DNA of 64,000 bases, taken from assembly GCF_014698935.1 (NCBI RefSeq), contig NZ_JACVMN010000003.1:304590-368589 (forward strand). The letters are read 5' to 3'. Under the pieces are notes generated by a model, which had not been told where the DNA came from, made no database searches, and saw only the letters and a program-made list of their open reading frames with translations. Position 1 is the first letter of the stretch. Every line of letters starts with the position of its first letter. Shown one piece after another: positions 46,304 to 55,845 of the stretch. The position numbers and the translations under genes are program-made. Source of the stretch: Flagellimonas sp. S3867. GTDB lineage: Bacteria; Bacteroidota; Bacteroidia; Flavobacteriales; Flavobacteriaceae.

Positions 46304-46429
46304 CACAGTCCATTCATCGAACAATCTTTTATTTTGGACAAATAAATCAGGATTTTTAACGTTAAAGACTGAAGTTTGGTTTAAATGTTTTGAGTTCCCT
46401 CTTCTTAATAAACTGATATAGATTTCGTT

Positions 46430-46969
46430 ATGGCTGAAAAACTTGTTATTATCTCCGATATGTGGGGAGTAAAGAAAGGACTTTGGATTACTTCCTATTT
46501 TGGATATCTGCAACAATACTACGACATCGTTTTTTATGATTGTCAACAATTGGGCAACGTAGATACGCCTGTTTCCACAGAAGAAAATATCCATAAAGCC
46601 TTTGTAGAAGGCGGAATTGATACAGCTGTTGCCCATTTGCTTAAAAAAGAAAATGAGGCTAGCCATTATTTGGCATTCAGTATGGGAGGAACAGTTGCAT
46701 GGAAAGCTGCACTAGAAGGTTTGCCTATGAAATCGCTAACGGCTATTTCACCTACCAGGATAAGACTGGAAAATGAGAAACCTGATGTGCCCATGAACCT
46801 AATTTATGGGGGAAAAGACGAATTCCGCCCAAACACTGCATGGGTAGATGAACTTGGAGTTGACATCAATGTGATTCCCAACTTCGGGCATCAACTGTAC
46901 TCCGACGAAAAAATAATTGCTGAAGTTTGTCTGAATCTACTAAATAAGGTGACAAAAAAGGCAGTATAA
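46430..46969 (+). CDS. Small alpha/beta-hydrolase-like protein
   Basis: 179 residues. LAFSMGGTVAWKAAL contains a nucleophile-elbow-like Ser (FSMGG), YGGKDEFRP a possible acidic residue and NFGHQLYS a C-terminal His, giving the order of a reduced alpha/beta hydrolase. It lacks the lid and is shorter than most members. Substrate unknown. It is convergent with clpX at 2 nt spacing. The upstream region carries the large palindrome, which suggests sugar-type control. Confidence 0.7.
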   Translation: MAEKLVIISDMWGVKKGLWITSYFGYLQQYYDIVFYDCQQLGNVDTPVSTEENIHKAFVEGGIDTAVAHLLKKENEASHYLAFSMGGTVAWKAALEGLPMKSLTAISPTRIRLENEKPDVPMNLIYGGKDEFRPNTAWVDELGVDINVIPNFGHQLYSDEKIIAEVCLNLLNKVTKKAV

Positions 46970-46971
46970 CG

Positions 46972-48207
46972 CTAAGAAACCGCTTTTAACTTTTTAATGG
47001 TCTCATGCGATAGTTTTTCTTCCGCATAGGCCTTGGTGACCTTAAACTCCTTTTCTTCACTACTCGGTAATATAAACATGGCATCGGTGAAAACAGCTTC
47101 GCAAAGTGAGCGTAATCCTCTGGCGCCCAGTTTATACTCTACTGCTTTTTCAACAATATAGGACAATGCCTGTTCGGTAATATTAAAGGAGATGCCATCC
47201 ATAGAAAACAATTTTTCGTATTGTTTGATGATGGCATTTTTCGGTTCGGTAAGAATAGCCCTTAATGTTTTTGAATCCAAAGGATTCATATGTGTAAGCA
47301 CAGGAAGTCTACCTATAATCTCCGGAATGAGTCCGAATTCCTTTAAATCTTTAGGAATGATATATTGAAGGATGTTTTCATTGTCTAACCTATCTTCTGC
47401 CTTGGATGCACTATAGCCGACGGCTTGCATATTCAGGCGTTTAGTGATAATACGCTCTATGCCATCAAAGGCACCACCAGCCACAAAAAGAATATTCTCC
47501 GTATTGACCTCAATGAATTTTTGGTCTGGATGTTTTCTTCCACCTTTAGGTGGTACGTTGACAACCGTTCCCTCGAGCAATTTTAAAAGTCCCTGTTGAA
47601 CACCTTCACCAGAAACATCTCGGGTAATGGATGGATTATCGCTTTTGCGGGCAATTTTATCTATTTCATCAATAAAAACAATACCTCTTTCTGCTTTCTC
47701 CAAATTGTAGTCAGCAGCTTGTAATAATCTTGTCAATATACTTTCAACATCCTCACCAACATATCCAGCCTCAGTTAAAACAGTAGCATCTACAATGGCT
47801 AAAGGTACGTTGAGCATGCGCGAAATGGTCTTGGCTATCAGGGTTTTTCCTGTCCCTGTTTGCCCGACCATAACAATGTTACTCTTTTGAATTTCTATAT
47901 CATCTTCATTGCCCTTAGGCTGCAAAAGTCTCTTATAATGATTGTATACGGCAACTGACATCACCTTTTTGGTGCGTTCTTGTCCAATAACAAATGTGTC
48001 CAAAAAGTCTCTGATCTCAACGGGTTTCTTCAAAACCAACTCTGAAGAAAGGTCTTGATTTTTGGATTGTTTGGACTCCTCTGCTACAATACTATGGGCT
48101 TGTTCTATACATCTGTCGCAAATATGTGCATCAAGACCAGCTATAAGAAGATTGGTCTCTGGTTTTTTTCTACCACAAAAAGAACATTCCAAGTTTTCCT
48201 TTGCCAT
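46972..48207 (-). CDS. clpX: ATP-dependent Clp protease ATPase subunit ClpX
   Basis: 411 residues. The N-terminal zinc finger ([10 protein letters not shown], then CDRC), Walker A ([12 protein letters not shown]), Walker B ([10 protein letters not shown]), and the sensor and C-terminal small domain are all present. It unfolds substrates and feeds them to ClpP, whose gene lies upstream in the same direction with an 89-nt gap. Confidence 0.98.
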   Translation of the reverse strand: MAKENLECSFCGRKKPETNLLIAGLDAHICDRCIEQAHSIVAEESKQSKNQDLSSELVLKKPVEIRDFLDTFVIGQERTKKVMSVAVYNHYKRLLQPKGNEDDIEIQKSNIVMVGQTGTGKTLIAKTISRMLNVPLAIVDATVLTEAGYVGEDVESILTRLLQAADYNLEKAERGIVFIDEIDKIARKSDNPSITRDVSGEGVQQGLLKLLEGTVVNVPPKGGRKHPDQKFIEVNTENILFVAGGAFDGIERIITKRLNMQAVGYSASKAEDRLDNENILQYIIPKDLKEFGLIPEIIGRLPVLTHMNPLDSKTLRAILTEPKNAIIKQYEKLFSMDGISFNITEQALSYIVEKAVEYKLGARGLRSLCEAVFTDAMFILPSSEEKEFKVTKAYAEEKLSHETIKKLKAVS

Positions 48208-48296
48208 ATAAACATTTAAAGTTCAACCACTAATAACGTAAAAAATATAGATTTTGTTTGTTATCGACGGTCTTTTTTTGACTTCTTAGTACGGAA

Positions 48297-48977
48297 TTAG
48301 GACTTATCCCTTACCAATATTTCATCGATCATACCGTATTTTTTGGCTTCTGGCGCTCTCATCCAGTAGTCGCGATCACTATCATCATAAACCTTATCGA
48401 ATGATTGTCCTGAGTGATTGGCTATGATGTGATATAGTTCGTCCTTGATCTTAAGTACTTCTTGCGCCGCAATTTCAATATCGCTTGCTTGACCTTGTGC
48501 ACCGGACAAGGGTTGGTGAATCATAACCCTAGAATGTGACAGACCACTACGTTTCCCTTTTTCCCCTGCACACAACAGTACAGCGGCCATAGACGCGGCA
48601 ATACCGGTACAAATAGTGGCAACATCGGGTTTGATGAACTGCATGGTATCATAGATACCAAGACCGGCATAAACGCTTCCACCTGGAGAATTGATATAAA
48701 TTTGAATGTCTTTAACGGCATCCGCACTTTCCAAAAAGAGTAATTGAGCCTGAACTATATTGGCCACTTGATCATTGATGCCTGTTCCCATAAAGATGAT
48801 TCGGTCCATCATCAATCTGGAGAAAACGTCCATTGCAATGGCGTTCAATTGTCTTTCCTCAATAATATTTGGGGTCATGCCCACTGGATGCATACTACTT
48901 ACGATTTGATCGTAATACATGCTATTGATTCCGTGGTGTTTGGTGGCGTATTTTTTGAATTCTGTTCCGTAATCCAT
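48297..48977 (-). CDS. clpP: ATP-dependent Clp protease proteolytic subunit ClpP
   Basis: 226 residues. The active-site Ser is in CTGIAASMAAVLL and the His in SRVMIHQPL, with a C-terminal Asp in the SDRDYWM region. INSPGGSVYAGLGIYD is the handle region. It forms the proteolytic barrel of ClpXP. It sits between tig and clpX, the classic order, but a terminator separates it from tig. Confidence 0.97.
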   Translation of the reverse strand: MDYGTEFKKYATKHHGINSMYYDQIVSSMHPVGMTPNIIEERQLNAIAMDVFSRLMMDRIIFMGTGINDQVANIVQAQLLFLESADAVKDIQIYINSPGGSVYAGLGIYDTMQFIKPDVATICTGIAASMAAVLLCAGEKGKRSGLSHSRVMIHQPLSGAQGQASDIEIAAQEVLKIKDELYHIIANHSGQSFDKVYDDSDRDYWMRAPEAKKYGMIDEILVRDKS

Positions 48978-48999
48978 AGGATTTTCTTCGATTTTGCTT

Positions 49000-49034
49000 A
49001 AAAAAAAGGTGCCGAAAACTGGGCTTTCGGCACC
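49000..49034 (-). terminator. Terminator between tig and clpP
   Basis: On the minus strand GGTGCCGAAA-GCCCAG-TTTTCGGCACC (49034-49008) is followed by TTTTTTT. The 10-bp stem allows one G-T pair. It lies 32 nt after the tig stop, so clpP needs its own promoter in the short gap that remains or depends on readthrough. Confidence 0.85.
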
Positions 49035-49066
49035 GTAAAGATACTTAATTTTCTTTTTAGCTCAAT

Positions 49067-50389
49067 CTAACTATAGGCTTCCTTAACAAAGTCGTCATAA
49101 GTAACCTCTTTTACTTTGAGGTTAGCATGTTCCTTGTAGTAAGTCAATAATTTTTGACTCATCAATTGCTCTGAAAGTCTTTTGACCTCGTCTTGATTGC
49201 CCATGATTCTATTGGCAATATTTTCCAATTCTTCTTCCTGTGGATCTAGATGTCCGTATTGTGCCATTTGGGATTTGATAAATCCTTTGGCAAACTCCTT
49301 CAACTCATCAAATTGAACCTGAAGGTCATTTTCTTTGATTATTTTGCCTTCTATAAGTTGATAACGAAGTCCTTTTTCTGATTTTTCAAACTCTTCTTTG
49401 GCTTCATCATCGGATAGCGGATTTTCACCGCTTACCTGAATCCATTTTTGAAGGAATCCAGAAGGAAGGTCAAATTTGGTGTCATCGATTAATTTCTCAG
49501 TGATATCGTTCAACAATTTTTGATCAGATTGTTGCTCAAATTGCTTTTCCGAATCCTCTTTGATTTTTTCTTGAAGCTCTTTTTCCGATTTTACATTGTC
49601 TTTTCCAAACAATTTATCGAACAATTCTTGATCAAGCGCAGCAGGTTGGCGTTCGTTGATTTCTTCAATGGTAAATGCAACCTCGATGTTGAGTTTTTCT
49701 GCCTTTTCTTTACTGATGCCCAATGCGCTGGTCAATAAATAGTCTTCTTTGAAAAGACCTTTTGTTTTTAATTGAACAGTGTCGCCGGCTTTTTTTCCGA
49801 CAAGGGCATCCAAAGCTTTTTTGCCTTTGATTTTATCTAGCTCAATTGTGGTCTTGTTTTCAATTTCTTCAGCTTCATTGGCAAAAGTTCCGGTGATTTC
49901 ATCAGATTTACCTGATTCTGTTTTAGAAACCAGTTTCCCATATTGTTTTTGAATGCGATCCACTTGTTCCTGGATCATCTTTTTATCTGCAACAATCTTA
50001 TATTGGGTTACTGCTTTTTTGGTTTTTACCTTCACTTCAAAATTTGGGGCAAGACCCAATTCAAATTCGAAATCCAGATTATCCTTGTCCCAATCAAAAT
50101 CTTCTTGTTGTTTTGGCAAAGGATTGCCCAAAACGTCCAATTTTTCTTCGGTAAGATATTTATTGAGATTATCCTGTAATAATTTGTTCACCTCATCTAC
50201 CAAAACGGCCTTGCCATATTGCTTTTTAATAAGCCCCATGGGTACTTGTCCCTTACGAAAACCAGGTATGTTCGCCTGTTTTCTGTAGTCTTTAAGGATT
50301 TTTTCTACTTTGTCTTGATAGTCATCCTTGTTAATGGCAACTTTAACAACTGCATTTAGTTCGTCAATCTGCTCTTTTGTGATATTCAT
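49067..50389 (-). CDS. tig: Trigger factor
   Basis: 440 residues. The N-terminal ribosome-binding domain contains PGFRKGQVP, the signature loop that docks on the ribosome. The middle region (about 155-240) corresponds to the FKBP-type prolyl isomerase domain but is poorly conserved. The C-terminal arms are helical and charged. It is the chaperone for nascent chains. Synteny with clpP and clpX supports the call. Confidence 0.95.
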   Translation of the reverse strand: MNITKEQIDELNAVVKVAINKDDYQDKVEKILKDYRKQANIPGFRKGQVPMGLIKKQYGKAVLVDEVNKLLQDNLNKYLTEEKLDVLGNPLPKQQEDFDWDKDNLDFEFELGLAPNFEVKVKTKKAVTQYKIVADKKMIQEQVDRIQKQYGKLVSKTESGKSDEITGTFANEAEEIENKTTIELDKIKGKKALDALVGKKAGDTVQLKTKGLFKEDYLLTSALGISKEKAEKLNIEVAFTIEEINERQPAALDQELFDKLFGKDNVKSEKELQEKIKEDSEKQFEQQSDQKLLNDITEKLIDDTKFDLPSGFLQKWIQVSGENPLSDDEAKEEFEKSEKGLRYQLIEGKIIKENDLQVQFDELKEFAKGFIKSQMAQYGHLDPQEEELENIANRIMGNQDEVKRLSEQLMSQKLLTYYKEHANLKVKEVTYDDFVKEAYS

Positions 50390-50482
50390 CTCCTACCTAA
50401 TTTGCTATTCAAAAATGGGAGGCAAAAGTAATGCATTTTCTGATTGACAGCAACTTTTTAAAACATTGAGTGCCAAACAAAA

Positions 50483-50833
50483 TCAATTCTTTTTATCCTC
50501 CTTGAAAATGGAGTGTAAAATGGATTGTAAAAATGATAGCAGCAGACTGAAAATTAGTGCCCACCAAATGCTTGACACCTCAAAACCGGAGATGAAGTGG
50601 GCTGCAATAAGTATGATTATTGCATTAATGATCAAGAGGAACAAACCCAAAGTAACAATGGTAATTGGCAAGGTGAGTATAATTAGAAGGGGTTTCACCA
50701 AGAAATTTAAAATACCCAATACCAAAGCTACTATGATGGCAGTGGTTGGTGAGTCAACACCTACACCAGGTAGAATATAGGACAGGATAACAACTGCTAC
50801 GGCATTCAAAAGAAGTTTTAAAAGAAGTTTCAT
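50483..50833 (-). CDS. Small four-helix membrane protein (phage_holin_4_2/YvlD-like)
   Basis: 116 residues with four hydrophobic helices and the motif ALVLGILNFLVKPLLIILTLPITIVTLGLFLLIINA, typical of the family labelled phage holin 4_2 or YvlD. Despite the name these are widespread chromosomal membrane proteins, and there are no phage genes here. Function unknown. It lies between the GDSL lipoprotein gene and tig on the same strand. Confidence 0.85.
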   Translation of the reverse strand: MKLLLKLLLNAVAVVILSYILPGVGVDSPTTAIIVALVLGILNFLVKPLLIILTLPITIVTLGLFLLIINAIIILIAAHFISGFEVSSIWWALIFSLLLSFLQSILHSIFKEDKKN

Positions 50834-50847
50834 AAGCTCAACAATTT

Positions 50848-50880
50848 TAAAAAAAGAAAGGCACCGCTTAAACGGTGCCT
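50848..50880 (-). terminator. Terminator of the GDSL lipoprotein gene
   Basis: On the minus strand AGGCACCG-TTTAAG-CGGTGCCT (50880-50859) is followed by TTCTTTTTTT. It lies 28 nt after the stop at 50909, directly before the small membrane protein gene. Confidence 0.85.
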
Positions 50881-50908
50881 AAAATATAGTGAATTTAAGT
50901 AGTGTTAT

Positions 50909-52489
50909 CTAATCGATATAGAGGCCTGTAAAATCCAATGGATTTACTCCTGGGAGGTTAGATCCATGTTTTGCGTTTATCGCCTCGATGAATGCATTGG
51001 CTAAAATAGCATATCCTCTTGGAGCCGGATGTACACCATCCAAAGAAAACCCTCCGCCCGTGGCAAAAGTAGAAGTGACCGTGCTTCCATCAGCTAAAGG
51101 AAAGCCGCTGGCATTTAATTCACCTAATAGTGCGTTAGCATCTACAAACGCTAAATCGAACTGTGCAGCCAATGCCTCTATTGTTGCGTTATATGCTGTT
51201 AGTGCATTGCCAATGGCAGTTTGTTCTTCTGGAGTTAACACCCATTGATCTTCCAAAGGAAAAGTAACTCCGTTAATTGCCAACTGTCCGGCTGTGGCGG
51301 GATCAACACCAAGACCTTGTAACATGGCAAAGGCATCTTCATTTAAGGTTGCTATAGCCGTTCTGCTTGTCAACACCAATAAATCATTCTCATTGGCCTG
51401 GCGAGCTTGACCATACAATAAACCTGTCACGGTTGCGGTTCCGGCATCAATTCCAAACCCTATTAAAGCACCTGTTATTTGAGCTGATAGATCTGGTAAA
51501 TCTTCATCTTTGATGATTACGGCACTTGCGGCCGAATCAGAGAAGGTAAACTGTCGTTCTGGAACTCCCAAACCTTGAAAAACTTGGTTCAATCCAGCAA
51601 ATTGCGCATTTAAAACCGGTATTTGCGGACCGAATGCGGGATTTGTGGGATCCAAGGGTGCATATGGAACTGTGGTAAAGAATGGAATATCGGTAACATT
51701 TGGAATGTTGGCGATAACCCCATCTGCTCCTCCAGCAGTCATTGCCGTAAGAATGCCATTTAACGAACCGGCAAAAACGTTAGGGTCTGTGATATCATTT
51801 CTGTCATAGGAGGCAGGATTCAAATTTCCTGTTCGATCTACTCCGGAACCTCCATTGGTGGCATACAAAAGAATGTCGTTTGCTCCAATCCATGCGGAAA
51901 AGAAAGTAGCACCTTGAGCGGCGGCATCACCAATTACCGTGGCATCTTCTGCTGAAGATATTCGCGTATAATAAGGGTTGGCAGCTCCAACTGCCAAAGC
52001 GGCTAAACTTCCGTACCCTGGGGCTAATAATTCGTAGCTTTTAGCTCCGGGGATACCCATGTTGTTAAACGGTCCCGATAATTTTGTTGAAATTTCAGTG
52101 CTTCCCGTTCCTGTAGCTGGAACCGGCGATGGTCCATCAGGTAAAAAAGCTAGAATCAATCTATTTCCCAATATAGGATTTCCTTGAAGTGTAGCTCCTC
52201 CTAAATTATCGGCCATAAAAGGTATTTCAAAAGAACCCCCACCAACCAAGGCAAAGTTAGATGCCAGCATATTGGGAAAAGAAGCTTCCTGTCCGGCACG
52301 GAACAATGCATTATCCGAAAAACCGGCTGTTAATGAGTTTCCTACGGCCACATAGTTTGAGAAATTGGCTGTACCAGCTGTGTAAACTATGGGATTTGGG
52401 TCTGGTGGTGTGACAATTGAAGTTTCATCGTCTTCACATGCGATCAAGAATAACCCTAAGAAGGGGAGCAGGGCATATAACTTTTTCAT
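50909..52489 (-). CDS. SGNH/GDSL-type hydrolase lipoprotein
   Basis: About 526 residues from the ATG at 52489, with a lipoprotein signal (LPFLGLFLIACEDDE). Block I is YVAVGNSLTAGFSDNAL (Ser nucleophile), and the C-terminal block has DGVHPAPRGYAI (Asp and His). GANDILLYA is the oxyanion Gly/Asn region. It is longer than simple SGNH esterases because of Ala/Gly-rich loops. Probably a surface or periplasmic esterase or lipase; the substrate is unknown. A TTG at 52495 is a less likely start. Confidence 0.88.
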   Translation of the reverse strand: MKKLYALLPFLGLFLIACEDDETSIVTPPDPNPIVYTAGTANFSNYVAVGNSLTAGFSDNALFRAGQEASFPNMLASNFALVGGGSFEIPFMADNLGGATLQGNPILGNRLILAFLPDGPSPVPATGTGSTEISTKLSGPFNNMGIPGAKSYELLAPGYGSLAALAVGAANPYYTRISSAEDATVIGDAAAQGATFFSAWIGANDILLYATNGGSGVDRTGNLNPASYDRNDITDPNVFAGSLNGILTAMTAGGADGVIANIPNVTDIPFFTTVPYAPLDPTNPAFGPQIPVLNAQFAGLNQVFQGLGVPERQFTFSDSAASAVIIKDEDLPDLSAQITGALIGFGIDAGTATVTGLLYGQARQANENDLLVLTSRTAIATLNEDAFAMLQGLGVDPATAGQLAINGVTFPLEDQWVLTPEEQTAIGNALTAYNATIEALAAQFDLAFVDANALLGELNASGFPLADGSTVTSTFATGGGFSLDGVHPAPRGYAILANAFIEAINAKHGSNLPGVNPLDFTGLYID

Positions 52490-52621
52490 ATTCAAATCTG
52501 TTTGAGTTAGCTTAAGTTAGATTTATGTTCAAACCAGTCTTACCAAAACTAGGTGAAATTTGTTATACAGACAATAAAATGGATAAAAAAATTATGCATG
52601 CATAATAAAATGGGTAGAATT

Positions 52622-53392
52622 TTATGAATTTAGAAAGTGAAGCGATTTTTCAAAAAACTGTATGGGGTTTTCTGCATGTAGCCAATGACCAGCGTTGGAA
52701 ACTGTGTCAATTTCGGCATTTGGAAAGTGTTTTTTTATTTCGGGAAAGTCATTTGGCAAAATATATTCTGAACGGTCACCCCTTAAAAATAGGGTAGGGC
52801 CTTCATATTTGGCATTGGAACTTATGTTTTCGCCAATTTCATCCATTTTATCCTTAAGAACTTCAAAATTGAATCGAAATCCTAATTTTCCCGGTGCTTC
52901 CCAATACAGATTTTTTAATAAAAATTGACGTATGCCAAATTCGGGCAGGTAGTTGGAAAGTACCTGATCTGCTTCTTTTCTACTTTCAATTGTGTTAAAA
53001 TCCAATTTAGCCAAAGCATCAACTATTGGTTGATGGTGTGGTGGATAGTATTTTGGAGAAATATCAGCTACAAGTAATTTGGATATTCGTTCTGGTACCG
53101 TAACCGCTAGTTGCATCGCCGTTTTACCTCCCATGGAATGTCCTATCAAATTTGCACCGTCCATTTGGTGTGAATCCATGTATTTGATGATGTCAGCACT
53201 CAAGAATTCGTAATCAAAATCGTTGGAATGAAAACTTTTTCCATGGTTGCGCTGATCAACAAGGTGCACCTGATATCCATGTTGTGCATATTGGTTGCCG
53301 AGTGTCTTCCAATTATCGGACATACCCAAAAAACCATGTAAAATCAGCAATGGTGTTCCTTCGCCCAGGATTTTAGAATGTAATGCCTCCAT
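52622..53392 (-). CDS. Alpha/beta-fold esterase (YbfF-like)
   Basis: 256 residues. LHGFLGMSDNW forms the oxyanion loop, LIGHSMGGKTAMQLA carries the nucleophile Ser, and SNAGHWLHAENP the catalytic His. VDQRNHGKSFHS is typical of the YbfF-type esterases. Start and stop overlap pdxJ by one base (TAATG on the minus strand), which indicates coupling with vitamin B6 synthesis transcription, though no functional link is known. Confidence 0.9.
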   Translation of the reverse strand: MEALHSKILGEGTPLLILHGFLGMSDNWKTLGNQYAQHGYQVHLVDQRNHGKSFHSNDFDYEFLSADIIKYMDSHQMDGANLIGHSMGGKTAMQLAVTVPERISKLLVADISPKYYPPHHQPIVDALAKLDFNTIESRKEADQVLSNYLPEFGIRQFLLKNLYWEAPGKLGFRFNFEVLKDKMDEIGENISSNAKYEGPTLFLRGDRSEYILPNDFPEIKKHFPNAEIDTVSNAGHWLHAENPIQFFEKSLHFLNS

Positions 53393-54108
53393 TATTTCAA
53401 TCGGTGTAAGTACATATTGACCACATTCTCCAAGCCCAAATATAGCGACTCACATATAAGCGCATGTCCTATGGAGACTTCCAGAAGGTTGGGAATGTTT
53501 TCTTTAAAAAATTGAATATTTTCAAGATTAAGATCATGTCCAGCGTTTATCCCCAGACCAAGTTCGCTAGCTTTTTTGGCGGCTTCGGTAAAAGTTTTAA
53601 CACCCTCCGCTTTTCTTCCCAATGCAAAATCGTGGGCAAAACTTTCGGTGTACAATTCAATTCTGTCGGTACCTGTATCTGCTGCTCCTTTTACCATTTC
53701 AATGTTGGGGTCTACAAAAATTGAAGTCCTAATGTCATTTTCCTTGAACGTTTGAATGATATCAACCAAAAAGTCTTTGTGTTTTATGGTATCCCAACCG
53801 GCGTTGGACGTAATGGCATCCTCTGCATCGGGTACCAGTGTAACTTGGGTTGGTTTTACCTCAAGAACCAAATCTATGAACTTCGGAATCGGATTACCTT
53901 CAATATTATATTCAGTAGTGACCACTTTTTTGAGGTCACGGGCATCTTGGTATTTGATATGGCGTTCGTCCGGCCTTGGATGGATGGTTATACCCTGGGC
54001 TCCAAATGATTCAATATCCTTTGCCGATTTAATGAGGTTGGGCATGTTGCCGCCTCTTGAATTTCTTAGGGTTGCCAGTTTGTTGATATTGACACTCAGT
54101 TTTGTCAT
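53392..54108 (-). CDS. pdxJ: Pyridoxine 5'-phosphate synthase
   Basis: 238 residues from the ATG at 54108, the usual PdxJ length (the TTG at 54117 is dismissed). Typical segments are LSVNINKLATLRNSRGGN, GAQGITIHPRPDERHI, PTQVTLVPD and GINAGHDLNLENI. It condenses 1-deoxyxylulose 5-phosphate with 3-amino-2-oxopropyl phosphate in the DXP-dependent B6 pathway. It is divergent from the CBS-nadK operon. Confidence 0.97.
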   Translation of the reverse strand: MTKLSVNINKLATLRNSRGGNMPNLIKSAKDIESFGAQGITIHPRPDERHIKYQDARDLKKVVTTEYNIEGNPIPKFIDLVLEVKPTQVTLVPDAEDAITSNAGWDTIKHKDFLVDIIQTFKENDIRTSIFVDPNIEMVKGAADTGTDRIELYTESFAHDFALGRKAEGVKTFTEAAKKASELGLGINAGHDLNLENIQFFKENIPNLLEVSIGHALICESLYLGLENVVNMYLHRLK

Positions 54109-54193
54109 GTATTCCAATTTAGAACGTCAAAAATAAGAATTAGGCACGCCTTTTGCGATTTAAAATTAGTATTTTGCGACCGAATAAATTGTT

Positions 54194-54850
54194 ATGCAAA
54201 TCCATAGTCAAATAATATCAACGGTTCCCATTTTTGAGGTCTCAGAGACTTTGAAGGAGGTTATCCAGTTTTTTGAGGAGACTACTTTTTCTCATGTGGC
54301 GGTGACAGAGAACGGGGTTTTTATTGGATTGCTCTCCGAGAACGATTTGGCTTGTTTTGAACCCAAAAAGAAAATCGAAGATTTTCGGTTTGAATTGGAA
54401 ACCTTTTTTGTGACCAAGGAAACCGCTTGGCTCGATGTTTTGGAAATGTTCTCTAGAAATGAGACCAATATTCTTCCAGTGCTTGACAAGGATGAAATAA
54501 TCGTTGGATATTATGATTTGGAGGATATTGTATCGGTCTTTATCAATACGCCATTTTTCAGGGAACCTGGCGGAATTCTTGTGATTTCCATTGGCATAAA
54601 AGACTATTCTTTTAGTGAGATTGCGCAAATCGTTGAAGGCAACAATGCACGTCTGTTAGGTGCCTTTATTACCGATTCGCAAAATGACATTGTGGAAATA
54701 ACACTCAAAGTTGGTTCCGAGAATCTTAATGAGGTAGCACAGACCTTCAGAAGATATAACTACACCATTGTTTTTGGAAACAGCGACGACCAATTTTTGG
54801 AAGACTTGAAACAGCGGTCGGATTATCTGGAAAAATACCTTAACGTTTAG
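54194..54850 (+). CDS. CBS domain protein
   Basis: 218 residues. Two N-terminal CBS motifs (HVAVTENGVFIGLLSENDLA; ILPVLDKDEIIVGYYDLEDIV) are followed by a C-terminal part (about 135-215) that resembles an ACT-type fold. CBS pairs usually bind adenine nucleotides. The nadK gene follows after one base, an arrangement I know from Flavobacteriia, and it might sense nucleotides for it. First gene of the envelope operon. Confidence 0.88.
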   Translation: MQIHSQIISTVPIFEVSETLKEVIQFFEETTFSHVAVTENGVFIGLLSENDLACFEPKKKIEDFRFELETFFVTKETAWLDVLEMFSRNETNILPVLDKDEIIVGYYDLEDIVSVFINTPFFREPGGILVISIGIKDYSFSEIAQIVEGNNARLLGAFITDSQNDIVEITLKVGSENLNEVAQTFRRYNYTIVFGNSDDQFLEDLKQRSDYLEKYLNV

Positions 54851-54851
54851 C

Positions 54852-55733
54852 ATGAAAGTAGCTATCTACGGGCAAAGTTTTCAGGAAGAGAACAAAACCT
54901 ATATCATAGCGTTGTTGGAAGAACTCCAAAGAGTTAATGCATCTATTTTTGTTGAAACGGGATTTGATCAACTTGTGAATAAGCACATCTCCAAATATGA
55001 TTATGGAGCCTTTTCGCAGGATGCTGGTCTTGATTCATCCTTTGATATATTCATAAGCTTTGGAGGAGATGGCACCATGCTTAGGGCAGTAACTTATGTG
55101 AAAGATTTGGGCATACCCATTGTGGGTGTGAACACCGGTCGATTGGGTTTTCTATCTACCTTCAAAAAAGAGGATGTGCGTAGGGTGGTTACCGAATTTA
55201 CAGCAGGCAATTATAAAGTTGAAGAACGAAGCTTGGTAGAGGTTGAAGTAAATTCCGATCTCAACGAAATAGGAGAGCTGAACTTTGCCTTAAACGAGAT
55301 TACGGTAAGCCGAAAGGATACCACTTCGATGATCAATGTGGAAACGTATTTAAATGACGAATATTTAACCACATATTGGGCAGATGGTCTAATTGTATCC
55401 ACCCCAACAGGGTCAACTGGGTATTCGTTGAGTTGCGGAGGGCCGGTTATTGAGCCAACTGCTAAATCTTTGGTGTTGACACCTATTGCTCCCCACAACC
55501 TTAATGCACGTCCATTGGTAATTTCAGACGACACCCAAATACGATTAAAGGTTTCAGGGCGGGAAGAAACCCACCTTGTTTCCTTGGATTCTAGAATAGC
55601 CGATATACCCAATGGCAAGGAAATCAGGGTGCAAAAATCAAATTTTACCGTTAGAATGATAGAGTATACATCAGAAAGCTTCTTAAAAACACTTCGCAAC
55701 AAACTGCTCTGGGGTCAAGATAAGCGTAATTGA
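54852..55733 (+). CDS. nadK: NAD kinase
   Basis: 293 residues. The signature GGDGTMLRA is near residue 75; NTGRLGFLS and LNEITVSRK are followed by DGLIVSTPTGSTGYSLSCGGP, the conserved NAD-binding stretch. It phosphorylates NAD to NADP. It sits one base after the CBS gene. Confidence 0.97.
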   Translation: MKVAIYGQSFQEENKTYIIALLEELQRVNASIFVETGFDQLVNKHISKYDYGAFSQDAGLDSSFDIFISFGGDGTMLRAVTYVKDLGIPIVGVNTGRLGFLSTFKKEDVRRVVTEFTAGNYKVEERSLVEVEVNSDLNEIGELNFALNEITVSRKDTTSMINVETYLNDEYLTTYWADGLIVSTPTGSTGYSLSCGGPVIEPTAKSLVLTPIAPHNLNARPLVISDDTQIRLKVSGREETHLVSLDSRIADIPNGKEIRVQKSNFTVRMIEYTSESFLKTLRNKLLWGQDKRN

Positions 55734-55845
55734 ATCCATTAAAAAACAATAAAAGAAGCTAAAAACTGTTTAACAAAAGAGAACATTCTAACAGTATACC
55801 TTATAGACTTTCCTTTACCTCTAATATGTTTAATTTTTTGATTGT

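Noticed and set aside
46283..46666. Minus-strand reading frame across the palindrome and small hydrolase gene
   Set aside because: It overlaps the hydrolase gene with its recognisable FSMGG elbow, lacks any family motif and starts deep inside that gene.
50483..50833. Phage remnant suggested by the holin-like label
   Set aside because: The family is a common chromosomal four-helix membrane protein, and there are no lysin, integrase or structural phage genes around it.
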